From an uncultured Bacteroidota bacterium (lineage in GTDB: Bacteria; Bacteroidota; Bacteroidia; Chitinophagales; Chitinophagaceae), in contig CAILUU010000005.1 of the NCBI GenBank assembly GCA_903837525.1, positions 1 through 64,000 of the forward strand: a stretch of 64,000 bases of DNA. The letters are read 5' to 3'. A program made the position numbers and the translations under genes. Below the pieces are notes generated by a model that was not told where the DNA came from, made no database searches, and was given only the letters and a program-made list of their open reading frames with translations. Below are positions 36,462 to 45,763 of the stretch, piece after piece (within the stretch, counting starts at the first letter, position 1; every line of letters starts with the position of its first letter).

Positions 36462-38144
36462 ATGAGCAAAGTGCTACTTACTACACTTAATGCAAAATAT
36501 ATTCACCTTAATTTAGCAATTCGTATTTTATACGATTTAAATGCAGCGGAAGGCAATTTGTTTTGGAAAGAGTTTACTATTAAAGAGACCTCCCATACAA
36601 TTGCTGAATATTGTAGCCAATATGATGTGGTTTGCTTTAGCTGTTACATTTGGAATATTACACCAACTATACTTGCTGCAGAAAAAATAAAAACATTAAA
36701 TCCTAATTGCAAAATTTTATTAGGCGGCCCAGAGGTTAGTTACGATTGGCACGATAAGATTGCGTTGGATTGTGTAGATTATATTATTACTGGCGAAGGG
36801 GAAATTCCGTTTGCTAGCTTCCTAAAAAATTACCCTAATGTAAGCCTTGTTCCTAATTTAGTACGTAAACAAAACGAAGAAATACTATATCAACAACAAC
36901 CCGTTGATTTCGATGTAAAAAATCTAGGCAACCGTAACCCTTATCAGTACGATGATACAGCAGAATTAAATAATAAAGTTTGTTATATAGAAACTAGTCG
37001 TGGCTGTCCTTACAAATGTGAGTTTTGTTTAGCAAGTTTAGATAATAAAGTTCGTTATCTACCTATTGATACCATAAAAGATAATTTGTTGTACTTAATG
37101 CAACATGGTAAGGTTATTAAATTTTTAGATAGAACGTTTAATATTAAAAAGGATTTTACCATAGATATTTTTCAATTTATTTTAGATAATCATAGGCCCG
37201 AAAATGTTTTTCAATTTGAAATTACGGCCGATATTGTACATCCAGATATCATAAAATTTATTGATGAAAAAGTACCCAAGGGGTTATTTCGTTTTGAAAT
37301 TGGCATACAAACTGTAAATCAAAAAAGTAATTTAGAGGTTGGGCGTAAGCAAAATTTTGAAAAAACTAGTGGCATCATAAAACAATTAAATCATAAAATA
37401 GAAATGCACTTAGATTTAATTGTAGGCCTCCCTTTAGAATATTGGGATGATTTAAAATATAGTTTCGAAAGCGTATTTAAACTTTTTCCGCCAGAGTTGC
37501 AATTAGGGTTTTTAAAGTTTTTAAAAGGCACACCAGTACGTGATAAGCATGAGCAGTATGGGTATGAGTTTGATATAAACCCGCCTTACCAGATAATAAA
37601 AAGTAATTTTTTAAGTGCTGCCGAATTACACCATGTTACACTTTTAGAAAATGCACTAGAAATTTATTGGAACAAAAAAAGAGCAAAGCATACCTTAAAA
37701 TATATTACGGCTACGTACAGCATTTTTGATTTTTTGTTGGGCTTAGGTAGGCAATTTGATGCAACCTACAAATCGCAACATTATACGTTAAATAATATTT
37801 ACACAACGCTAACTAAGTATGTTGCTGAACATTTTACTGAGGATATTATTTTACAACAATTAATAGCTATTGATTTTTCGCTACAACACAAAGTAAAACC
37901 AAGCTCTTTTTTTTATTTAGAGATTGCTAAAGATGAAAAATTTAACATTATCACTGCATTAAAACTCAATCATCATAAATACAGATATACAGCTCTTGCA
38001 ATTGACTTTGATTGGGAGATATTTTTACAAACGCAAGCTATACAACCCTCAAAAAGCATTTTATTATTTGAGTATACTGGAGCACAGCTTCCTAGATTAA
38101 TTGTAACAGCTTGCGAAACAACAGTAGAAGATGTAAGTGTATAA
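36462..38144 (+). CDS. B12-binding domain radical SAM protein (DUF4080 type)
   Basis: This 560-residue protein has an N-terminal cobalamin-binding-like domain (CFSCYIWNITPTILAAEKIK, LLGGPEVSYD, GEGEIPF) and a radical SAM barrel with the cluster motif RGCPYKCEFC (C-x3-C-x2-C), then GIQTVNQ and HLDLIVGLPLE. The C-terminal 200 residues fit DUF4080. Members of this group are widespread in anaerobes and Bacteroidota; substrates are unknown. The B12 domain may or may not bind cobalamin, since the DxHxxG motif is not clear. Start chosen from the -7 element 4 nt upstream. Confidence 0.92.
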   Translation: MSKVLLTTLNAKYIHLNLAIRILYDLNAAEGNLFWKEFTIKETSHTIAEYCSQYDVVCFSCYIWNITPTILAAEKIKTLNPNCKILLGGPEVSYDWHDKIALDCVDYIITGEGEIPFASFLKNYPNVSLVPNLVRKQNEEILYQQQPVDFDVKNLGNRNPYQYDDTAELNNKVCYIETSRGCPYKCEFCLASLDNKVRYLPIDTIKDNLLYLMQHGKVIKFLDRTFNIKKDFTIDIFQFILDNHRPENVFQFEITADIVHPDIIKFIDEKVPKGLFRFEIGIQTVNQKSNLEVGRKQNFEKTSGIIKQLNHKIEMHLDLIVGLPLEYWDDLKYSFESVFKLFPPELQLGFLKFLKGTPVRDKHEQYGYEFDINPPYQIIKSNFLSAAELHHVTLLENALEIYWNKKRAKHTLKYITATYSIFDFLLGLGRQFDATYKSQHYTLNNIYTTLTKYVAEHFTEDIILQQLIAIDFSLQHKVKPSSFFYLEIAKDEKFNIITALKLNHHKYRYTALAIDFDWEIFLQTQAIQPSKSILLFEYTGAQLPRLIVTACETTVEDVSV

Positions 38145-38156
38145 ATATTATTGTTT

Positions 38157-38164
38157 TATTTTTG
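38157..38164 (+). promoter_or_regulatory. comB promoter -7 element, likely leaderless
   Basis: TATTTTTG matches TAnnTTTG and ends 4 nt before the ATG at 38169. It rules out the in-frame upstream start at 38151. Confidence 0.65.
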
Positions 38165-38168
38165 TTCA

Positions 38169-38897
38169 ATGCAAACTAACAAACCCACCATACATACTTG
38201 CTTTTCGCCAGCACTTTTACATTTATACGATTTAAGCAATGCTGTTGTTGTAATTATTGATGTATTTAGAGCCACAAGCACTATTGCTGCTGCATTATAC
38301 AATGGTGCAAAATGTGTAATACCGGTAGATGAAGTTGCCAAAGCTATAGAAATAAGTAAACAAATTGATGGTATTGCTGCAGGCGAAAGAGATGGAAAAT
38401 TAGCAGAAGGCTTACAACATGGCAATTCGCCTTTAGAGTACAGTAAAGATTTTATAAAAGATAAAACCTTAGTGTTAACTACAACTAATGGTACCAAGCT
38501 TTTACAAATGGCATTAGATAATAAGGCCAGTACAATTATTACAGGCTCTTTCCCCAACCTATCTGCTGTTTGTACTTTTTTAATTAATGAAAATAAAAAT
38601 GTAGTGCTTGGTTGTGCTGGTTGGAAGGATAGATTTAATTTAGAAGATACCCTATTTGCTGGTGCGGTTATTGCAAAAATAAAAGAAAGCTTTACCATAC
38701 ATTGCGATAGTAGCCTTACTGCAGAATTATTGTACAATCAACATAAAGATAATTTAATTGATTTTGCATCAACCCTTACCCACTATCACCGCTTAGTAGA
38801 ACGCTTTGGCTTAATAGAGGACATTAAATTTTGCTTAACGCCCGATGGTGCAAATGTTTTGCCTTTGTACGAAAATGGAAAGTTAACGACAAACTAA
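38169..38897 (+). CDS. comB: 2-phosphosulfolactate phosphatase
   Basis: The 242-residue ComB-family protein removes phosphate from 2-phosphosulfolactate, a step of coenzyme M synthesis in archaea. Family motifs are VVIIDVFRATSTI, AGERDGKLAEG, LTTTNGTKLL and GCAGWKDRFNLEDTLFAGA. Bacteroidota are not known to make coenzyme M, and no other com gene is here, so the real role (for example sulfolactate formation or another phosphatase activity) is open. The start at 38169 follows directly from the -7 element. Confidence 0.92.
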   Translation: MQTNKPTIHTCFSPALLHLYDLSNAVVVIIDVFRATSTIAAALYNGAKCVIPVDEVAKAIEISKQIDGIAAGERDGKLAEGLQHGNSPLEYSKDFIKDKTLVLTTTNGTKLLQMALDNKASTIITGSFPNLSAVCTFLINENKNVVLGCAGWKDRFNLEDTLFAGAVIAKIKESFTIHCDSSLTAELLYNQHKDNLIDFASTLTHYHRLVERFGLIEDIKFCLTPDGANVLPLYENGKLTTN

Positions 38898-39021
38898 AAT
38901 AGTAAAAAAAGAGCTTAACAACACTTTTAACATTTTTAAATACTACTATTAATGGTTTATTTTGTAGGGTAATTTCTCCACAAACTTCCCATCTACTCTC
39001 CAAATACCAAAAGTTTTACGT

Positions 39022-39029
39022 TACTTTTG
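39022..39029 (+). promoter_or_regulatory. -7 element at the start of the SNF2 helicase gene
   Basis: TACTTTTG matches TAnnTTTG. It overlaps the first possible start codon (TTG at 39027), so translation must begin further down. Confidence 0.55.
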
Positions 39030-42000
39030 CAAATTGCCTTTTTCCGAACGGCTATTCGTACGTTTAAGCAAAACAATCTTAAAAATCTTACATCTAAAAT
39101 CGCAGATCTTTTGGCTTTATCGCATTTAATAAAATATGTTTACAACAACGGTTCCGATGAGGTTATACGCCGTGGAAAAAAAATTCATTCAAGTGGTTTT
39201 GTAGAGTTGGTAGAGCATGATCAATTAATGAACAGTGTTGTATTTAGAGTAAAAGATGATAGCTATGCTACGTTTTATAAAGTGTATATTCAAAAATACA
39301 CTGACCCTAAAATAATGACGTTACGTTGTGCTTGCCCTTACAACCTTAGCGATATTTGTAGGCACGAAGCCGGTGCTCTATTGCGTTTGCAAGAAATGGT
39401 AGATAAAAATATGTTGGGCAATACTAACATACAATACAACCAACGCCATACGGTTGCCAAAATGAAGATGATAGAGTTAAAAATGATTAAGCTATTATCA
39501 TCCCCAGGTATATACAGCGAAGCCGAAAATATTTTACGGCAGTCAAAGGCCACAATTTTAAAAGCAAAAGATGAACGAGTAGAGGCAGAATTAGAAGTTA
39601 ATGGTGAAACTTTTCCGCTGGTAATTCAAAAAAATGATGAACGAAATTTTGATACCTCTTGTAAATGTCACGAAGCCGAACACCCGTTGTGTGAGCATAA
39701 GGTAATGTTATTTTTGCAATTGTTAAACGCATTTGGTCCTACTTATTTTGATAGTATTCGTAATTGGGATAAGGAAAAAAATAAGTTATTACAAATATAT
39801 GGGTACTCTTTAACAGATGATTTAAAAGGAAAATTTGAATTTATTTATAAAGAAGGTAAGCCCTTTTTAAAAGTGTTAGATACTAGTATTAAAAGGGTGG
39901 TAACTACTTTTATTGCTAGGCCTGAGCCAGAACTGATTTTTAAAACAAATTTACCAGAGCAGAAACTACAGGAGGAGGCGGCAGTTGCAGAAAAAAAAAT
40001 AGGTATTGTTTTTAATTTTAGTACTGCACAATTTCCAAATTTTAGTGTAGATATTGTTGCTGGCGAACCCAACCACAGTAGAGAAAAATTTATTGGGAAA
40101 GTGGAAAAATTAGATCTTACAAAATTTGTATCAACCGATGTTTTTGATGAGGATGATAAACAGCTTTTACAACAAGTACGTAAATTGCAAACGGCTGATG
40201 TAAATAAATATTTAGATAGAAACTCCCCATTTAGTGGCATTTGGGAAAATATAATTACTACCGATACAGATGAGCTACCAGAGGAAACAAAGTTTTTAAT
40301 AGCGGAATATCTTCACCCAAAACTTAAAAAAACATTTGAGGAACAAGCAAGTAATCACTTTATTTTTTATCTCCCCCAAAAAAAAGTTTTTAAAACAGAG
40401 CATTTAAAGGAGATAGAAGTTAGCGACAAGCATATTTCTCCAATATTTAAAGTAGAGGCTAAAAACAATCATTTTGAAATTGTATGTATGGTAAAAGTGG
40501 GTAACACCACCATACCTTTTAGCGATAATGAGTGCGAAAGCAGTCTATTATTTTTATACGATAAAATTTTATACACTTGGCAAAAGTTAGAAGATATACA
40601 ACAAGCCGAAAAATTTTTAAAAGAAGGGAATATTAAATTAAGTAAGGCTAATTGGGCAGAAAAAATGCAAAAAAATATTTTGCCCTTAGTTAAAGATTAT
40701 CAAGTAGAGTTTGATAAAAGTTTAGTTAAAGAAATAAAAGATACAGAGCCTGAGATTAAGGTTTTATTGCAAGAAAAAGGAGATTACTTATTATTTCAAC
40801 CTATATATAGTTACAAAGGTTTTGAAACCAAAGCCAATGATAAAAACACCATTACTTTACCAGATGATGATAAAATTTTAATCATTCACCGTAATAAAGA
40901 AATTGAAAAAATTTTTATAAAAAAATTAGAAGCTCTTCACTCCTCATTTGTATATGATGATGATAAAGCTAGTCTTATATTAAAAGGTGCCGATGTATTA
41001 AAAAATAACTGGTTTTTTTTATTTGTAGATGCTATGAAGGATATGAAAACTCCGATATATGGGTTTGAGGCTTTGAAAAATTTTAAATTTAATATGGCTA
41101 AGCCTAGTACACACATACATGTAAGTAGTGGGCTAGACTGGTTTGATGCAAAAGTTGAAATTGAATTTGGAGAGCAACGAGTAGGAATAGACGATATTAA
41201 AAAAGCATTGCTTAATAAACAATCGTTTGTACAATTAGGCGATGGCACATTAGGTATTTTACCAGATGAATGGCTAAAGCGATATTCGCTTTTGTTTAAA
41301 GTAGGCGATGGACGTAGTAATCAATTACGGTTATCAAAATATCACATGAGTGTGATAGATGATTTGTATGAAAATAGAGATGAGACTGAACTGAGTTTTG
41401 AGTTAGATGAAAAATTTGAACGCCTTAGAGAGTTTAAAAACATACCAGAAATTGCAGCCCCCGAAACATTACAACCTATTCTTAGGCCATATCAAACATC
41501 GGGTTATCAATGGTTAAGTTATTTAAATGATGTAGGCTGGGGAGGCATTTTAGCCGATGATATGGGTTTGGGTAAAACCATACAGGCCCTTACTATGTTA
41601 CATTACTATAAAAGTAGTACAGGCGGTTTAAAAGCCATTGTTGTTTGCCCAACCACACTTATTTACAATTGGAAAAACGAGGTAGAAAAATTTACCCCAT
41701 CGCTTACTTGGCATATACACCATGGTAGTTTGCGTAGCCGCAATCCTGAGGATTTACAAAAAAACAATGTTATTATTACCACATATGGCACACTGCGTAG
41801 TGATATACAAGTATTGCTAAAAATTAATTTTGATTATATTATTTTAGATGAAAGCCAAGCTATAAAAAATCCTTCCTCTAAAGTAACCAAAGCGGCTTGT
41901 TTAATGAATGCAAAAAACAGGTTATGCATGAGTGGTACGCCGTTACAAAACAATACATTTGATATTTTTGCACAAATGAATTTTTTAAACCCTGGCCTAT

Positions 42001-42869
42001 TAGGTAATATGGAGTTTTTTAGAAATGAGTTTGCCACACCTATTGATAAATTTGGAGAGCAAGATCAAAAAGAGCATTTACGTAAATTATTATATCCTTT
42101 TATTTTACGCCGGACCAAAGAGCAAGTAGCAAAAGACTTACCCGAAAAAACAGAAACCATTTTATTTTGCGAAATGGAAAAAGAACAGCGTAAAATTTAC
42201 GATGCATACAGAAACAGTTATAGAGATAAAATTTTAGGTGTTATTGATGAGCAAGGTATTCAAAAAAGCCAGTTAACTATTTTGCAAGGCTTAATGAAGC
42301 TTAGGCAAATTTGCGATAGCCCAGCCATATTAAATGAGGAAGAAAAATACCCGAATGAATCTATTAAGTTAGATGAGTTAACTAGAGAAATTACTGAAAA
42401 TATTGGCGATCATAAAGCCTTAATATTTTCCCAATTTTTAGGTATGTTGGCTTTAATTAAACAAAAACTAATTGAGCATAGTATTCCGTTTGAATATTTT
42501 GATGGAAGCACAAGTGCCCCAGACAGAGAAAAAGCTATTCAAAATTTTCAAAACAATGATGAGTGTAGAGTATTTTTAATTTCGTTAAAAGCTGGTGGTG
42601 TTGGTTTAAATTTAACTGCTGCCGATTATGTATATATTGTTGATCCTTGGTGGAACCCTGCCGTGGAGCAACAAGCTATTGACCGTACACACCGTATAGG
42701 GCAAACAAAAAATATTTTTGCTTACCGTATGATTTGTATTGATACTATTGAAGATAAAATTTTACAATTACAAGAGCGTAAAAAAACACTAGCAAAAGAA
42801 TTAATTGCAGATGATAGTAGCTTTGTAAAAGCATTAAGTAAGGCTGATGTAGAGTATTTGTTTAGTTAG
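39027..42869 (+). CDS. SNF2-family DEAD/DEAH helicase with SWIM zinc fingers
   Basis: The protein (up to 1280 residues) has two SWIM-like zinc motifs, LRCACPYNLSDICRHEAG at about 95-110 and SCKCHEAEHPLCEH at about 208-225, an SNF2-associated middle region, and a C-terminal helicase core: motif I DDMGLGKTIQ, II LDESQAIKN, III SGTPLQNN, V SLKAGGVGLNLT, VI QQAIDRTHRIGQT. It is an ATP-dependent double-stranded DNA translocase acting on nucleoprotein; its bacterial targets are unknown. No ATG lies near the 5' end. Candidates are TTG 39027 (overlaps the -7 element), ATT 39033 (3 nt after it) and TTG 39111. Confidence 0.93.
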   Translation: MQIAFFRTAIRTFKQNNLKNLTSKIADLLALSHLIKYVYNNGSDEVIRRGKKIHSSGFVELVEHDQLMNSVVFRVKDDSYATFYKVYIQKYTDPKIMTLRCACPYNLSDICRHEAGALLRLQEMVDKNMLGNTNIQYNQRHTVAKMKMIELKMIKLLSSPGIYSEAENILRQSKATILKAKDERVEAELEVNGETFPLVIQKNDERNFDTSCKCHEAEHPLCEHKVMLFLQLLNAFGPTYFDSIRNWDKEKNKLLQIYGYSLTDDLKGKFEFIYKEGKPFLKVLDTSIKRVVTTFIARPEPELIFKTNLPEQKLQEEAAVAEKKIGIVFNFSTAQFPNFSVDIVAGEPNHSREKFIGKVEKLDLTKFVSTDVFDEDDKQLLQQVRKLQTADVNKYLDRNSPFSGIWENIITTDTDELPEETKFLIAEYLHPKLKKTFEEQASNHFIFYLPQKKVFKTEHLKEIEVSDKHISPIFKVEAKNNHFEIVCMVKVGNTTIPFSDNECESSLLFLYDKILYTWQKLEDIQQAEKFLKEGNIKLSKANWAEKMQKNILPLVKDYQVEFDKSLVKEIKDTEPEIKVLLQEKGDYLLFQPIYSYKGFETKANDKNTITLPDDDKILIIHRNKEIEKIFIKKLEALHSSFVYDDDKASLILKGADVLKNNWFFLFVDAMKDMKTPIYGFEALKNFKFNMAKPSTHIHVSSGLDWFDAKVEIEFGEQRVGIDDIKKALLNKQSFVQLGDGTLGILPDEWLKRYSLLFKVGDGRSNQLRLSKYHMSVIDDLYENRDETELSFELDEKFERLREFKNIPEIAAPETLQPILRPYQTSGYQWLSYLNDVGWGGILADDMGLGKTIQALTMLHYYKSSTGGLKAIVVCPTTLIYNWKNEVEKFTPSLTWHIHHGSLRSRNPEDLQKNNVIITTYGTLRSDIQVLLKINFDYIILDESQAIKNPSSKVTKAACLMNAKNRLCMSGTPLQNNTFDIFAQMNFLNPGLLGNMEFFRNEFATPIDKFGEQDQKEHLRKLLYPFILRRTKEQVAKDLPEKTETILFCEMEKEQRKIYDAYRNSYRDKILGVIDEQGIQKSQLTILQGLMKLRQICDSPAILNEEEKYPNESIKLDELTREITENIGDHKALIFSQFLGMLALIKQKLIEHSIPFEYFDGSTSAPDREKAIQNFQNNDECRVFLISLKAGGVGLNLTAADYVYIVDPWWNPAVEQQAIDRTHRIGQTKNIFAYRMICIDTIEDKILQLQERKKTLAKELIADDSSFVKALSKADVEYLFS

Positions 42870-43035
42870 ACTTTTACGAGCAAATAAAATCTTTCAATCG
42901 TTTAAACTCCTGGTTGTTTTAGATTTTAACATAGCATTGAATTTAAATATAACTACAAAAATAATTTTGCTCTTAAGACTGGTCAAGAAAAGTTTTGCTA
43001 AATTTTGAGTTAAGTAAATCCTGATAGGTAATAAG

Positions 43036-43257
43036 TTACTTTACCATGTGCATTTGCCAATTTTTGTGAAATTTACGATGCTTTTTATAATACTTAATGG
43101 GATAAATATCGGCTTTTTGAAAAAGCTTAGCTACTATTTTTTTAATTAAGTTAATCATAAAACGTAAATTTTTTGCCAAATTGGCTATTAAAAGTAAGTT
43201 AGTTAAAAGTAAACGTATCAATGCAAAACTTATTGTGTACACAGTTGTACTAGACAT
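43036..43257 (-). CDS. Doubtful small basic protein
   Basis: In the 488-nt gap between the helicase and the omega-amidase genes, a minus-strand ORF could encode 73 residues, or 40 from the ATG at 43155. It has a hydrophobic start and a Lys/His-rich end (KYYKKHRKFHKNWQMHMVK). No exact TAnnTTTG element or terminator supports it, and I recognise no family. Nothing else is visible in the gap. Confidence 0.25.
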   Translation of the reverse strand: MSSTTVYTISFALIRLLLTNLLLIANLAKNLRFMINLIKKIVAKLFQKADIYPIKYYKKHRKFHKNWQMHMVK

Positions 43258-43357
43258 AACTAACTATAAATTCAATAAAATTTCTTTCCAATCTACCTAT
43301 TCGGCAATGGCTTAGTGCAAAATATTATTATCAATTTGTACATTCGTAGTATAATTT

Positions 43358-44146
43358 ATGTCTGCACTTTCTATAACTACCATACAAACCAATTTAATTT
43401 GGGAAGATAAAGCTGCTAATTTATATGCCCTTGAGCAAAAAATTAATAGTATACAAGACCCAACAGAAATTGTAGTGCTACCCGAAATGTTTAGCACTGG
43501 CTTTAGCATGCAGCCCAGCTTATTTGCCGAAACTATGGAGGGCGAAACCCTTAATTGGATGAAAAAAGTAAGCACCCAAAATAAAATTATTTTAATGGGC
43601 AGTATAATAATTGAGGAAGAGGGAAAGTATTATAACCGCCTAATTTGGATGTTGCCCAACGGTGAATATGGCTATTACGATAAACGGCATTTATTTGCTT
43701 TTGGGCAAGAAGATAAATTTTATAACGCAGGCAACAAGCGTTTTATAGCACAAGTAAAAGGGTTTAAAATTAATTTACAAGTTTGTTACGATTTACGTTT
43801 CCCTGTGTGGGCTAGGCAGCAAAATAAAAGTGGCGGAATGGAGTACGATGTACTAATCTATATTGCCAATTGGCCCGAAAAACGTAGCCATGCTTGGAAA
43901 ACGTTACTTTGTGCAAGAGCAATAGAAAACCAATGTTACGTTGTTGGAGTAAACCGTGTAGGTACCGATGGTAATAATATTTACCACAGTGGTAATAGTT
44001 TAGTAATAGATCCTTTAGGGCAAGTGCTTTATCATACGCCCGATGATGAAGATGTAAACACCGTTACAATTTCAAAAGATTATTTAAATGAAGTAAGAGA
44101 AAAGTTTCCGTTTTGGAAAGATGGGGATGGGTTTAGTTTGATATAG
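43358..44146 (+). CDS. Omega-amidase (YafV/Nit2-like carbon-nitrogen hydrolase)
   Basis: The 262-residue nitrilase-superfamily enzyme has the Glu-Lys-Cys triad: E43 in VVLPEMFSTGFS, K109 in YYDKRHLF and C143 in LQVCYDLRFPVWAR. The STGF and YDLRFPVWAR patterns are those of omega-amidases, which deamidate alpha-ketoglutaramate and alpha-ketosuccinamate (metabolite repair after transamination). It is cytoplasmic. A near-consensus -7 element (TACATTCG) lies just upstream. Confidence 0.92.
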   Translation: MSALSITTIQTNLIWEDKAANLYALEQKINSIQDPTEIVVLPEMFSTGFSMQPSLFAETMEGETLNWMKKVSTQNKIILMGSIIIEEEGKYYNRLIWMLPNGEYGYYDKRHLFAFGQEDKFYNAGNKRFIAQVKGFKINLQVCYDLRFPVWARQQNKSGGMEYDVLIYIANWPEKRSHAWKTLLCARAIENQCYVVGVNRVGTDGNNIYHSGNSLVIDPLGQVLYHTPDDEDVNTVTISKDYLNEVREKFPFWKDGDGFSLI

Positions 44147-44153
44147 TTTTTTG

Positions 44154-44168
44154 CTCCCGCCGATTACG
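44154..44168. repeat. Short dispersed repeat after a stop codon, copy 2
   Basis: CTCCCGCCGATTACG, identical to 20481-20495. Confidence 0.55.
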
Positions 44169-44234
44169 GAGATGACGCAGGAAAAAATATAATCTATTTT
44201 ACATTTATTTTATTTATTGTTATTTGCTTATTGT

Positions 44235-45758
44235 CTATTGCTTATTCCCTTTTATCATCTCCATTACCACTACCATTTTTTTATCTATCCCTTTTAGCAA
44301 GGCATCGTAGCTTGTAGGCACAACTACATCGGGCAATACACCTGTACCCGTTTTAGCTACATGATTATATTGTACTAATCTAAATAAAGGCAAGCGTACT
44401 CTTAGCCCCGTATTAGGCAATTTAATATCGGGTATTAAAATACCACTATTGCCATGCCAGCCACCACCTGTTTCTTCGCCCAGTAAAGTAATGCCTTGTT
44501 GGCCTTTAATAGCATTACAAAATAAAGAAGATGCTGAAAATGTTTGGCCATTGGTAAGTACATACAAATTTCCATTAAAATGATTATGTGTTTTAGGTTT
44601 ATATAATTTACGCTCCCAATGCCCAAAATGAAAATTACCATCGCTCCCTTTTTTACTAAAAAAGAAAAGACCTAGATTGTTAAATAGCTTTCCCTTTACA
44701 TATTTAGTATATGGCTTTAACGACCTAGCCACGGCATAGGCTGTATCTGCTATTTTAAACGATTTTTTGGATACATATTTGGTCAACAAGGTTGAAGCAT
44801 TTATTTTTCCTCCCCCATTGCTTCTTATATCTAACACTACATTTTTAATATTTGCTTTTCGAATATATCTAAACGTTTGTCTAAAGAATTTACGCAGCCT
44901 CCCATTACTAAAGGTGTTTAATGTAACTATTGCAGTACTATTAATTGTATCAACCGCTAAAGATCGGGCTGTTAAAAACCTTTGTTGTTTTGATATTTTT
45001 TTTGGTTTGGCAAGTTGTGTTATTGTAGCTTTTTTTGTGGTATCTTTTATAAGTTCAAAAACAGGTAACCGTAGTTGCTTTAATTGCCCAGTACTATCAA
45101 TATACTCAACATCATAATTTTTGCGTAAGCCATAAATATTACGATGATAATAAGGAAAGTTACCACTAAGCCTGATGTAGTTTATGTTATTAGCATAACC
45201 ATCTTCGCTTAAATAATTAAACATATCAGCAATAAGGGAAGATGTTTTTTTGCCATTAATTGCAGTTACAATTATACCTCTTTTAAAAATGCTGTCTTTG
45301 CGGTTAAGGTTTGCGGTTACCGCTAATGTATCGTTCCAAACTTTAAAAAATAAAGGAAAACTAGGTAAGCGCTTATCTGCCACCCATTTATTGTACTCTT
45401 TACTCATTAAAAAACTTGTGTGTCCACAATGTATATTACTTAATAGGGGTGCTAAAATTTTCCATCCGTATTGGTGCTCTGTCATACTATCCTTAATTGT
45501 TCCATAGTATTTATCAAAATAATAATCCATACTATCTTTAGTAGTATACCAATATAAAGCAGGGTGATTTTGCTGTAAAATATTTCTTAATAAAGTATAA
45601 TCTTTTTGTAATTGTTGTTTAGGATAATTTTTATTGGGGTTGTAGTTTTGGGTAACCTTACAAGAGGAAAAAAAAATAATAGTGCAACAAATAAATAAAA
45701 TAGTACGCCATCTAAATTGAACGACGTATAAATGCATATTACCAAAAAAATTAATCAT
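44235..45758 (-). CDS. S41-family peptidase, lipoprotein
   Basis: This tail-specific-protease relative carries a lipobox (TIIFFSSC) and is thus a lipoprotein of about 500 residues. The S41 core shows VVLDIRSNGGGKINASTLL and, further on, YVLTNGQTFSASSLFCNAIK with the catalytic Ser, then LGEETGGGWHGNSG. Possible starts are 45782 (overlaps thiL by 19 nt), 45758 (5 nt after thiL; used here) and 45737, which gives the neatest signal peptide. It is the second gene of a thiL-S41 pair; the pairing has no obvious functional meaning. Confidence 0.88.
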   Translation of the reverse strand: MINFFGNMHLYVVQFRWRTILFICCTIIFFSSCKVTQNYNPNKNYPKQQLQKDYTLLRNILQQNHPALYWYTTKDSMDYYFDKYYGTIKDSMTEHQYGWKILAPLLSNIHCGHTSFLMSKEYNKWVADKRLPSFPLFFKVWNDTLAVTANLNRKDSIFKRGIIVTAINGKKTSSLIADMFNYLSEDGYANNINYIRLSGNFPYYHRNIYGLRKNYDVEYIDSTGQLKQLRLPVFELIKDTTKKATITQLAKPKKISKQQRFLTARSLAVDTINSTAIVTLNTFSNGRLRKFFRQTFRYIRKANIKNVVLDIRSNGGGKINASTLLTKYVSKKSFKIADTAYAVARSLKPYTKYVKGKLFNNLGLFFFSKKGSDGNFHFGHWERKLYKPKTHNHFNGNLYVLTNGQTFSASSLFCNAIKGQQGITLLGEETGGGWHGNSGILIPDIKLPNTGLRVRLPLFRLVQYNHVAKTGTGVLPDVVVPTSYDALLKGIDKKMVVVMEMIKGNKQ

Positions 45759-45763
45759 GTATT

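Noticed and set aside
38156..38737. A 193-residue minus-strand ORF opposite comB
   Set aside because: Shadow of the well-supported comB frame; no domain, no promoter, Ser/Ala/Leu-rich composition typical of antisense frames.
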